This document shows positions 1-7,159 of a DNA stretch of 34,318 bases, in pieces. Each line of letters opens with the position of its first letter. The stretch's first letter is position 1. The notes beneath the pieces were generated by a model. The model ran no database searches, had not been told where the DNA came from, and saw nothing but the letters and a program-made list of their open reading frames with translations. A program made the translations under genes and the position numbers. The stretch lies in IMG/VR virus record IMGVR_UViG_3300043466_000283, positions 1-34,318 of that record; one strand, 5' to 3'. Source of the DNA: a virus.

Positions 1-46
1 TTTGAAAAGCTGCATCACTAACTTGTATATTTATTCCTTTTGCCAC
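1..46 (-). CDS. 5' end of HK97 gp10-like protein (duplicate of the start of the gene at 33760-34203)
   Basis: This is the first 15 codons of the gp10-like head-tail gene, cut by the left edge of the contig. The GTG start is at 46-44 and shares one base with the TAG stop of the connector gene (TAGTG). The complete copy is at the right end, at 33760-34203. It should not be counted as an additional gene. Confidence 0.9.
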   Translation of the reverse strand, partial: MAKGINIQVSDAAFQ

Positions 47-161
47 TATATTACTACAGTCTTATATTGATGATAATTGAGTCCATCCCAATAAGGATAT
101 TGTGTAATTACACCTTGTGGGTCTGCGTTCATTTTCTTACCCCTATTTTCATAAGACCAAG
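1..161. repeat. Terminal overlap, left copy
   Basis: Bases 1-161 match bases 34158-34318. The first 126 bases are identical; after that there are four differences (at 127, 128, 142 and 154). This closes the sequence into a 34157-bp circle. The late onset of mismatches looks like an assembler k-mer overlap joining slightly different strains rather than a true fixed terminal repeat. Confidence 0.93.
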
Positions 162-606
162 CAACAAGCGTTAAAATATCAGTCACCAAGTCTGAAGGCA
201 ATGTGCCATAACCAGCTTGATATTTTATATCGTAATACCCTTGAGAATATAACCAAACTTTTCCACCTATCACCTCATAATCTTCATTAACAGTAAGTGT
301 ATCACTCATATTGATGCCAGTTTTCATCACCACCTCATCCACGCAATTTAATGGAGAGTAAGGTAAATCAACCATCCAAACATTTGGCACACTCCCAGTA
401 AGTTGAATATTTGCTCTTATAAGCTTATTTGTCAAAGATCTACCAGTTAGCAATTCAAGATGCTTTCTAGCACTTGAAATTAGACTATCAATTAATGAGT
501 CATCCGTATTGTAATCAATACGCATCCAATTCTTAGCATCCGTTCTACTTACTGGCTCAACCACTGCATCAGCTAAAATGGTTATTCCGTTTATATATAT
601 TGCCAT
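46..606 (-). CDS. Head-tail connector (HK97 gp6 / phiE125 gp8-like)
   Basis: A 186-residue protein that probably forms the ring joining the portal to the tail. The N-terminal half has the family's helical pattern: residues about 19-57 include TDAKNWMRIDYNTDDSLI, then a helix ending in RKHLELLTGRSL. The C-terminal half has the Y-x-AGYG motif near residue 130 and a closing helix with AWSYENRG. Length is typical of phage gp6/gp8 adaptors. The start shares one base with the stop of the glycosyltransferase gene (TAATG), and the stop shares one base with the GTG of the gp10-like gene, so it is translated as part of the structural operon. Connectors usually follow the capsid gene directly; here two glycosyltransferase genes intervene. 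Assignment is by family resemblance read by eye. Confidence 0.82.
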   Translation of the reverse strand: MAIYINGITILADAVVEPVSRTDAKNWMRIDYNTDDSLIDSLISSARKHLELLTGRSLTNKLIRANIQLTGSVPNVWMVDLPYSPLNCVDEVVMKTGINMSDTLTVNEDYEVIGGKVWLYSQGYYDIKYQAGYGTLPSDLVTDILTLVAWSYENRGKKMNADPQGVITQYPYWDGLNYHQYKTVVI

Positions 607-1627
607 TATTTGTAATATTTATCAACCATTTCTCTGAGCCAAATTTCGAACTCATCAAGTGCTTTTCTTGGGTCGTGGTCTTTTGCTCTTTTTCTCGCTC
701 TCCTTGAGGCTTCGGTATATGCCTTTTTCTCATCCAACTTTGTAATTGCTTCAACCCAGCTTTTAACATCATCCCTATCTTTTATAAATATTCCAGCATA
801 GCCGCAATTCTCAACCAACCCATCAGCATTACTGCAAATAACTGGGATTCCATTACACATCGCCTCAGTCGCAGTCCTTCCCCAGCTTTCATATTCACTT
901 GGCATCAACAAGATTCTTGTCATACCATATATAGGCTTAATATCTGGCGTATTTGGCAGTATTTTAAGATTTGGGATGTTTGGTGTCACTTGCTCATCAT
1001 AACTCCCCAAAACGCCTAAAAATCGTTTATTTGGTAATGCCCTGGCTATGCTTTCAAATATCTTACCACCTTTATTATCGTTTAAGTTTATAAGTGTGAT
1101 AAATTCATTAACCTCTGGGTCTTTTCCTAAGTCGTAATTTCTAAAATCAACTGGGGGTGGTATTGTAAAGTTATCCCATTTGTAGTTTAATTTTCGCTTT
1201 ATCCATAGTGAATTATAAACAATGTGTTGTGGAAAATGTGCATTTTCAATCTCTGGGTACTTATACGAATTATGTATTAAATGAAAAACTGGCTTTTTAT
1301 ACAATGCAGCCGCTCCAATTGTCCATTGTGTATAATCTAAATGAGTAAATACACAATGAGACCACCTCATCAAATTCTCAATAACATTTGCATTTGGTGG
1401 AAATACATCAACACCATCAAAAGTGTAAGTATTATTTATTTTGTAATGATTAGCTTGATGTAGCAATACTCTAACACTATGACCTTTAGCCATTAAGTCT
1501 TTAGCCATATTATGTGCCATCCATTCTGCTCCGCATAAAACCTCTTGAGGGTGCATCAATTAAGACACACCCCCAAGAGGCAATTGTGTTGAGGAGGGTA
1601 TAGATGTATTGAAAATAATATATTCAT
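606..1627 (-). CDS. GT4-family glycosyltransferase, interrupted by a 47-nt hairpin element (possible translational bypass)
   Basis: A GT-B fold glycosyltransferase, expected to move a sugar from a nucleotide-sugar donor. The continuous ORF from 1559/1556 begins abruptly at residues leading to CGAEWMAHNMAKDLMAKGHS, without the first Rossmann strand. That strand is encoded just upstream in another frame: ATG at 1627 gives MNILFSIHLYPPQHNC, then reads into a hairpin and stops at TGA 1558-1556. Skipping the 47 nt at 1579-1533 joins the pieces as ...QHNC-GAEWM..., a 324-residue protein of normal GT4 length. The donor-site region is intact: the stretch ESWGRTATEAMCNGIPVICS carries the E-x7-E motif. 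The gene lies between a GT25-like gene and the head-tail connector, in a cargo position. Without bypass, reinitiation at 1556 (TGATG) would give a protein lacking beta-1. Confidence 0.75.
1533..1580 (-). other. Hairpin gap element inside the GT4 gene: candidate bypassing element
   Basis: Reading the minus strand, TGC (1582-1580) is followed by 47 nt ending in a second TGC (1535-1533). Within it, CCTCTTGGGGGTG (1580-1568) pairs with CACCCTCAAGAGG (1553-1541), 12 of 13 Watson-Crick plus one G-U, with a 14-nt loop. The upstream frame ends at TGA in the loop, which overlaps ATG 1556 as TGATG. An AGAGG sequence lies 5 nt before the second TGC. Matched codons, a hairpin starting at the take-off codon, a purine-rich site before landing and a gap near 50 nt all resemble the T4 gene 60 hop. 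Four T residues follow the stem, so weak terminator activity is also possible. Confidence 0.6.
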
Positions 1628-1645
1628 ACTTCTATGTATTTTAAG

Positions 1646-2203
1646 TTAAATTAATTTATTTGCGCTGCCATTAAATATATCTCTATAATCAGCATAAAAA
1701 TCCCATAAAGCTGATTGATGTGGTTTTTGCCAAGCTATCATTGGAGCCACTATATAACTGTTACCTCTTGGATGAATATTTTCTTTCAGCCAATCATCAA
1801 ACATAACTGATGTGTCTGTATATCCCTCACAAATAGCTTTTGGATTATTAAATATAACCGCGTGAGTTGTCCAAGCCCCAAAAGTCCTATATAGATTTTT
1901 ACTATATTTTTCAATAGGTGCTACAAGGTTTGCACCTAAATAACAAATCTCCCAATCAACTGGTAACTGCGAAAGTGCAGCAATTAAATGCTCATTCTCT
2001 CTTATCTCAACATCATCCTCAAAAAAATACAAAACATCATCAGCATCTTTACAAATATTGCTTATAGAGATGTTGTAAGATGTCTTTGGATTGCTATGCT
2101 TTTCAGCATAAACAACCTTTGGCAATATTCCCAATTTTTCAATCTCGCTTATAGCAGCATTAAGTGTTGGTGAGCCTTCAGTTGTAAGTAGTCTAACTTT
2201 CAT
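1646..2203 (-). CDS. Glycosyltransferase, GT25/GT-A-like (small)
   Basis: A 185-residue protein resembling GT25-type glycosyltransferases with a GT-A-like fold. The start MKVRLLTTEGSP is chosen at 2203; the longer reading frame upstream runs through the capsid terminator and the capsid gene end and is not credible. Visible motifs are FFEDDVEI around residues 59-66 (the acidic metal/nucleotide-binding type), WTTHAVIFN near the middle, and FDDWL about 20 residues later. The ATG sits directly after the U-tract of the capsid terminator, with no room for a promoter or a normal ribosome site, so expression must rely on read-through. It is 18 bases upstream of the GT4 gene. The two probably modify virion or host surface glycans; the acceptor cannot be told from sequence. 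Confidence 0.6.
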   Translation of the reverse strand: MKVRLLTTEGSPTLNAAISEIEKLGILPKVVYAEKHSNPKTSYNISISNICKDADDVLYFFEDDVEIRENEHLIAALSQLPVDWEICYLGANLVAPIEKYSKNLYRTFGAWTTHAVIFNNPKAICEGYTDTSVMFDDWLKENIHPRGNSYIVAPMIAWQKPHQSALWDFYADYRDIFNGSANKLI

Positions 2204-2236
2204 AAATAAAAAAAAGGGGAGAGTTAACCCCTCCCC
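2204..2236 (-). terminator. Intrinsic terminator after the major capsid gene
   Basis: On the minus strand GGGGAG (2236-2231) pairs with CTCCCC (2221-2216) around a 9-nt loop containing GTTAAC, followed by eight U residues (2215-2208). It lies 15 bp after the capsid stop codon. Its U-tract runs into the leader of the next ORF, whose ATG is at 2203. It probably sets capsid transcripts apart from the lower-dose genes that follow. Confidence 0.85.
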
Positions 2237-2250
2237 AATATTTATAAACC

Positions 2251-3420
2251 TTAGATAGCACCGTAAATTGCAGCACTTGGTTGGAATTGTAACAATTCGC
2301 AACGAGCCTCTGCACGGAAAGTGATAAGGTTCTTGATGAAATCATCTTGATCGAACTCGGTAGAACGAACCGCAAGACCGCTTTGCTGAGCAATAGCGAA
2401 CTTAGTAGTGTCCATTACGTAGATCTTAGATGCAGTAACCAAAGAGTGAGGAATTACTGGAACTCCAACGATTCTTACATTACCGTTTGTATCAATTACC
2501 ATTCCACCAGGTAGAGAGTAATCACTTGGCTTAGTCTTCAACAAACCAGCCCAACCAGCGTGAGTAGTCAACGCAAGGTTTGGAGTCCAGTTCAATGCAC
2601 CAAGTTGAGCAACGTAATCGATGAACTTCTCAGCGGTGTTAGAACCAGCAGATGAACCAGCAGTTGCTGAAGACGCAATTGCATTTAGATAGTAAGTATC
2701 TTCAGCCTTTTGGAAATCTTCAATCAATGATTGCTGCAAGTAAGCTTGTAAGAAAGGCAAGTCGTCAATCATCTGGCGAGAAACTTTAGCGTAACCAGCA
2801 ATGAAAGATAGAGCCGTATTTACAACAGTTACATCGTAATCAACTTGTGGCTTAGCAGAACCTTCAGTTTGCTTACCGAAAGAACCTTCACCAACTGGAG
2901 TGTTACCTCTTGGGAAAGATACTGAGCCAGTTGATACTGGGATGATGTTGAAGACACTTCTCAAGTGTGGGTTAACGAAAGAACGCAACGCTGGATTGTC
3001 AACATAAGATGTGTAAACAGAACCAGTCAAGTTGTTACCGATAGTCATTACACCAACTGCTTTCAAATCGATGTCAGCTGAGAACCCTTTACCATTGCTT
3101 CTCGCAGCGGCTTTGATTTCATTCCAACCCTTCTCGATTGCAGCACCAATCTCAGACTTGATGATATTAACGTGATCAGCATAAGAAGTTGCAACTTTTT
3201 GCTCAGCCTTTGCGCTCAACTTACCGAAAGCAGCCTTAGCCTCTTTTACTTCGCTCAATGCTTCAGCAAGAGTCTTATTTGACTTTTCCATTTGCTCGTT
3301 GATTTGCTCAACTTTAGAGTCAAATGCCTTTGAAGCTTTCTCGGTTACACTTGCAACCTCAGCTTTTTGTTCTGCCAATTTTGATTCGAGGGCAGACTCG
3401 AACGCTTTTAAATCGCTCAT
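2251..3420 (-). CDS. Major capsid protein (HK97 fold) with N-terminal scaffold-like segment
   Basis: A 389-residue HK97-type major capsid protein, the main subunit of the icosahedral head. Residues 1 to about 85 are highly charged and predicted coiled coil (many K/E/A heptads), the delta-domain that acts as an internal scaffold and is normally removed by the prohead protease encoded just upstream. The capsid fold follows, with PVSTGSVSFPRGNTP and a C-terminal region that includes KIYVMDTTKFAIA and RAEARCELLQFQPSAA. The leader reads AATAAAATTTAACAAAA before ATG, the A/T-rich type expected for a strongly expressed Bacteroidota gene, and codon choice looks more GC-rich and regular than in neighbouring genes. 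It is 5 bp from the protease gene and followed by a strong terminator. Confidence 0.93.
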   Translation of the reverse strand: MSDLKAFESALESKLAEQKAEVASVTEKASKAFDSKVEQINEQMEKSNKTLAEALSEVKEAKAAFGKLSAKAEQKVATSYADHVNIIKSEIGAAIEKGWNEIKAAARSNGKGFSADIDLKAVGVMTIGNNLTGSVYTSYVDNPALRSFVNPHLRSVFNIIPVSTGSVSFPRGNTPVGEGSFGKQTEGSAKPQVDYDVTVVNTALSFIAGYAKVSRQMIDDLPFLQAYLQQSLIEDFQKAEDTYYLNAIASSATAGSSAGSNTAEKFIDYVAQLGALNWTPNLALTTHAGWAGLLKTKPSDYSLPGGMVIDTNGNVRIVGVPVIPHSLVTASKIYVMDTTKFAIAQQSGLAVRSTEFDQDDFIKNLITFRAEARCELLQFQPSAAIYGAI

Positions 3421-3425
3421 TTTTG

Positions 3426-4283
3426 TTAAATTTTATTGATTATTGATATAAATGAACCCACTGGCAATTCATCAGCTTTTTGCTGCTCCTCTGTCGCAAT
3501 GACTGGAGAAGTGCTACTCATCATCTCGATTGCTTGTGCGAGTTGTTTTACTTTTATTAAACATAAATCGATTGTCTCATCCGTAACATCGCTATCACGA
3601 ATAAACTTCTCGAATGCTTTGATTTGATCCTTTACTTGTTCTACGTTACCCATATTTTTTAACCCTAATAGTGGTGTGTTTTCATTAGCACCCCAAGCCG
3701 TCAAACTTGAGCCTTCAAATAGCATTACCTCGTGTATCTCATTAGCCTCACCGCTCTTTTGCTCTCTTAGTGTTCTAAAGCCAATAGAATGCTCACCAAT
3801 CAATCCACTCTCAACCATCTTAATAAAGTCCTTGCCAAGTTGGTGAGTGCCTATTTTAGACTCATAATAAAGTCCATAACTATCCTCCTTCAAAGATAGT
3901 AATTTTCCTAATGGCTTTGATGGGTCGTGGTTTAATAAGTGCTTAATTCTTTGCTTACCATCAACACCCCAATCCTGGATAGACCTTTTAAATGCGCCTG
4001 GCATCATAATGTCACCATCGCTATCAACCATCCCAAATGCTGAGAAGTAACCGCTTACCACTCCGCTTTTTGCATCAACATCTTTGACCTCAAGACCAAA
4101 AGACTTGTAATTGTATATCATATTTTTGCTCTTTGTATTATCGTTCTTAATTGTCTCTTCCTTCTCTCCCTCCTCTGCCAAATAAGCCCTATAAGCCTCG
4201 TTGGCATTCTCCCTTGTAGTATAGATACATTCACCATCTCCGATTCTATATTTTCCGTTACTTTCGCAATAGTATATTGGCAT
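3426..4283 (-). CDS. Prohead protease (HK97 family, S78/U35) with N-terminal extension
   Basis: A 285-residue head maturation protease that trims the capsid delta-domain and itself. The catalytic domain starts near M55 (MIYNYKSFGLEVKD) with the usual GYFSAFGMVDSDGDIM and GAF segments. The His is in KHLLNHD (H115 or H119) and the nucleophile is Ser166 in GEHSIGF. Residues 1-54 are an additional domain (YYCESNGKYRIGDGECIYTT) rich in Cys and Tyr, followed by a charged linker; it could be a separately translated or self-cleaved segment. The C-terminal 70 residues form a helical tail. The first 26 bases overlap the end of the HNH gene. It sits directly before the capsid gene, as expected. Confidence 0.88.
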   Translation of the reverse strand: MPIYYCESNGKYRIGDGECIYTTRENANEAYRAYLAEEGEKEETIKNDNTKSKNMIYNYKSFGLEVKDVDAKSGVVSGYFSAFGMVDSDGDIMMPGAFKRSIQDWGVDGKQRIKHLLNHDPSKPLGKLLSLKEDSYGLYYESKIGTHQLGKDFIKMVESGLIGEHSIGFRTLREQKSGEANEIHEVMLFEGSSLTAWGANENTPLLGLKNMGNVEQVKDQIKAFEKFIRDSDVTDETIDLCLIKVKQLAQAIEMMSSTSPVIATEEQQKADELPVGSFISIINKI

Positions 4284-4803
4284 AAATCTTTTTTATATGT
4301 TCTAAAAAATCATTATAAGATAAATCAGACTTAGCCAAGTTACATTTTTTGCAACAACTTAAAACATTACCTCTAATATAACCTTTTTTACTATCAATCC
4401 TATCTATCCCATTATAATGAAATATGTGTGTATAATGTGGTTGCTTATAAACATATTTATTTGAATTATAAGAACCACAATAATGACACTTATCTTTAAA
4501 TAAGGATAAAACTTCTTCTGGTGTCAAGTTAGAAGTTAAACCTTTAAATAAATATCTTTTTTTAAGTCTTGATAATAATGATGAAGCACAAACTAAGTCT
4601 AAGTTTTTGTTTTCAAATGAATTAGATGATTGTCTTCTTCTTTTACATCCTCTACACAACTTACCTCTTCTATGAAATTCATCAATCCTTTGTGTTGATT
4701 TTTTTGTGCAATCATCACAAATAAAATCTATAAAAGTTCTAAGTCTTCCTTTTTTATCTACTTTAGTATATTTTTTTATATTAGTTTCAAATAATTCAGT
4801 CAT
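4258..4803 (-). CDS. HNH homing endonuclease
   Basis: A 181-residue free-standing HNH endonuclease. An N-terminal four-Cys zinc site (CDDCTKKS ... CRGCKRR) is followed by a basic DNA-binding region. The HNH core starts at KCHYCGSYNS and continues with YNGIDRIDSKKGYIRGN and SCCKKCNLAKSDL, which supply the His/Asn and structural zinc Cys residues. It is visibly more AT-rich than the flanking MuF and protease genes, consistent with a mobile gene. It is inserted precisely between those genes: the MuF stop is 2 bp away and its own 3' end overlaps the protease start, so neither neighbour is broken. Such enzymes cut related genomes lacking the insertion. Confidence 0.9.
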   Translation of the reverse strand: MTELFETNIKKYTKVDKKGRLRTFIDFICDDCTKKSTQRIDEFHRRGKLCRGCKRRRQSSNSFENKNLDLVCASSLLSRLKKRYLFKGLTSNLTPEEVLSLFKDKCHYCGSYNSNKYVYKQPHYTHIFHYNGIDRIDSKKGYIRGNVLSCCKKCNLAKSDLSYNDFLEHIKKIYANILLRK

Positions 4804-4805
4804 AC

Positions 4806-5660
4806 TTACTCTATTGTTGCGGCATCAAGCCTTGGTTTTAAAATTAGTCTACCATTTTTATCCCTCTTCGGTATAAAACCAATCGCGCATCGGCAATTGA
4901 TTGTGAACCCAGCTGGTGCAGTAATGTCTCCAGGTTGCATCGCACTAACTTGTTGACCCTCTTTCCCAACCGATGTAAAAGGCTCATCATAACCAACTAT
5001 CACACCATCCAACGCAACGTGATCAAAAGTATCCTCTGGTATCCTCCTTGTCCTACTATCTCTCGCACTTATCCATTGCTTATCCACCTCAAAGTCGTGC
5101 GCCTCCGCCCCTTTCATCGCACCAATGTTACTTGCCCTCATCACCTCGGTTCTTGCTATCCTTCTCGCTCTAAATGCTGAGTAACTTAATTGCTCATCAC
5201 TTTTTATTAATTTAACAATCTCTTCAATACTCAACCCATCATTTATTCCTTTAGTCACTATATCATTCATCTTCTTTTTAGTAGTCGATGTGATGTCGGC
5301 AACTAAAGTAAACCCTTGTTGAAATAAAAACTCAACTACCGCTTTGGTCCACTCCTTATTAAATCCAAAAGTGTCAGCCTTTCTATTTGCCTCAATCTTT
5401 AGGACTCTATAAGTGGCATTTCCAAAAGTGACCACAGTTTCTTTATACATTTGTTCAAAGAGCCTTGTTATTTCCTTATCCCACACATCAAGTCCAAGCC
5501 TACTCCTCGCACCACTCACACCATATCTACTCACATCAGCAGCAAACTTCACAAACTGCTTGTATATGCTATCTTTTAGTTTGTTAAAGTATTTAGCCTC
5601 AATCTCCCTTCTCAACCGCTCCACTTTGAGCCAATATGTCTCTCGCTGCTTCGCGTTCAT
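4806..5660 (-). CDS. Minor head protein, MuF-like (SPP1 gp7 family)
   Basis: A 284-residue minor head protein, normally present in a few copies near the portal. The N-terminal half is helical and charged (MNAKQRETYWLKVERLRRE...). The MuF domain runs from about residue 145, with the signature RARRIARTEVMRASNIGAM, KQWISARDSRTR, and a closing PAGFTINCRCAIGF. The start at 5660 is 29 bp after the portal stop. An alternative frame overlapping this start (5599-5799) was rejected. No toxin domain is fused to the C terminus, which ends about 20 residues after the NCRC motif. Confidence 0.9.
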   Translation of the reverse strand: MNAKQRETYWLKVERLRREIEAKYFNKLKDSIYKQFVKFAADVSRYGVSGARSRLGLDVWDKEITRLFEQMYKETVVTFGNATYRVLKIEANRKADTFGFNKEWTKAVVEFLFQQGFTLVADITSTTKKKMNDIVTKGINDGLSIEEIVKLIKSDEQLSYSAFRARRIARTEVMRASNIGAMKGAEAHDFEVDKQWISARDSRTRRIPEDTFDHVALDGVIVGYDEPFTSVGKEGQQVSAMQPGDITAPAGFTINCRCAIGFIPKRDKNGRLILKPRLDAATIE

Positions 5661-5689
5661 ATTCTAACTTTAATTTCTCAAATAATGAC

Positions 5690-7153
5690 CTACGAACCTT
5701 GTTCATCATATCCTTCTCCACTTGACAACTCCTCTCGCTCTCTGTCTTGGGATATTGTGTCATCACTTGAGTCCATAATATCACTTCCGTTTGTGTCATT
5801 GTAAGTTAAGTCCATTGCAACTTGATCCAACACCACCAATCCTTGGTTTACATATGAATACTCATATGCACCATATTTTGGCTCATAGTTCATCGCTACT
5901 CGCTTCTCATCCATTGTGAGCCAGTTTGCATCACGCAACACTCTTGTCATTCGCTCCATATCTTGCTGCATCTCTGGAATGGATGTAATATCAAAGTCGA
6001 TGTAAACATCCTCACCATATATTGGCAGCAACCACCTATTCAACTCATCTCTCAATGTGCTACACAAAGGAATGATGGTATTTGTCATCATATCTCTCAA
6101 GGCATTCTGATAGTTGTTATAAGATGTCGTATCCGTATCAAATAATACTTGAGGTAAGCCAAACACTCTACACCATTGCTGGAGTGACATTTTTAAAGTA
6201 CCCATCAACTCCATATCAACACTTGACAAACCGAAATTGAGATAATCCCAAGGTGTTTGCAACACTCTTATTGCTCCCTTGTTGTCAATCCCATTCAAGT
6301 CATCATTCACCGCTCTTTTGATGATGTTTGCTTGTTCAATTGTAAATTGAGCCACATTTGAACCAATAGGCTTTGGCACAATCGCACCTTTCGCTCCACC
6401 ATTTGCAGTCATCGCCGCTGATGCATCGTGAGCATTGTTGCTCATACGCAAAGTTGAATAAGCAGACCTAAGAGGAGAGAGTCCTCTCATATGTGAGCGA
6501 GTCACATCGTTAAAGTCTGGATTCCAACTCTTCCAAGCACAAACCTGGTCCTTTGGGATGTCTATTGATTGTGACACCATCAACTTATAACCCAATAGAC
6601 CGTATAAGTCGCGTGGGTCTGGGTAGATGTCCAAGAATTGGGTTGGCAATACATTAAGCTCGAGAAATTTACCACCTTGTATGTTACCATTATTTCCGTA
6701 TATGTTTCCTTCACCCGATAGGATGCGATAGCCGAAAAGGTTTTCTAAAAATTGATCTTGCGCCTGGTATTGGTTTGGATTCTCTAACAACTTAGCTAGG
6801 TCGCTATCCATCACAATATTGTCAGAGTAAGCATTTTTACGCTCAATCATCGCTCTCTCGAACGCGCCTTTATTAGCCAAACCTTTTGATAGTTGCTTGT
6901 ATCTTAGTAGAGAAGTTTTTGCTTTCTCACCCTTATTTAATTTGTAAACGTACCAAGGTACTGACGCGGCTTTTCGCGCTAAGAAGCTGACAATCGAGTA
7001 AACATCAGCATTACCCAAATATCCCTCATCAACATATGACTTTGATTGATAATTTTGCAGCACCGCGCCATTTATTTGCTTAAGCGCATTGTTGCTGATA
7101 TTTTGCAAAGGGTCTAAGCCTTTTTGCCTTTTAAAAACGTCAAATAAACCCAT
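5690..7153 (-). CDS. Portal protein (HK97 gp3-like)
   Basis: A 487-residue portal protein that forms the dodecameric ring through which DNA enters and leaves the head. The N terminus MGLFDVFKR and the segment YSIVSFLARKAASVPWYVYK are typical of the HK97-type portal family. Further family marks are GEGNIYGN, LNVLPTQFLDIYPD, the central stretch with MSLQQWCRVFGLPQVLFD, and SYNNYQNALRDMMTNTIIP. The last 45 residues are acidic and low in complexity (many D, S and E). It lies 6 bp downstream of the large terminase and just before the MuF gene, the standard order. Confidence 0.94.
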   Translation of the reverse strand: MGLFDVFKRQKGLDPLQNISNNALKQINGAVLQNYQSKSYVDEGYLGNADVYSIVSFLARKAASVPWYVYKLNKGEKAKTSLLRYKQLSKGLANKGAFERAMIERKNAYSDNIVMDSDLAKLLENPNQYQAQDQFLENLFGYRILSGEGNIYGNNGNIQGGKFLELNVLPTQFLDIYPDPRDLYGLLGYKLMVSQSIDIPKDQVCAWKSWNPDFNDVTRSHMRGLSPLRSAYSTLRMSNNAHDASAAMTANGGAKGAIVPKPIGSNVAQFTIEQANIIKRAVNDDLNGIDNKGAIRVLQTPWDYLNFGLSSVDMELMGTLKMSLQQWCRVFGLPQVLFDTDTTSYNNYQNALRDMMTNTIIPLCSTLRDELNRWLLPIYGEDVYIDFDITSIPEMQQDMERMTRVLRDANWLTMDEKRVAMNYEPKYGAYEYSYVNQGLVVLDQVAMDLTYNDTNGSDIMDSSDDTISQDREREELSSGEGYDEQGS

Positions 7154-7159
7154 TCTTTT

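Noticed and set aside
1-161. Direct terminal repeat of a linear phage genome
   Set aside because: The copies differ at four positions and only the first 126 bases are identical, which fits an assembly overlap of a circular or permuted genome rather than a replicated fixed end.
1557-1559. TTG codon as the natural start of the GT4 protein
   Set aside because: It follows an in-frame TAA directly and gives a protein without the first Rossmann strand, which is encoded intact just upstream in another frame.
1541-1580. Ordinary intrinsic terminator for the upstream glycosyltransferase
   Set aside because: Only four T residues follow the stem, and it splits a conserved motif of the GT4 gene whose first 16 codons lie upstream; weak termination is still possible and is noted in the finding.
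5599-5799. 66-codon minus-strand ORF overlapping the portal end and MuF start, with a plausible charged helix
   Set aside because: It lies almost wholly within two well-identified genes in another frame, and MuF has its own start at 5660; the charge pattern follows from the overlapping helix codons.
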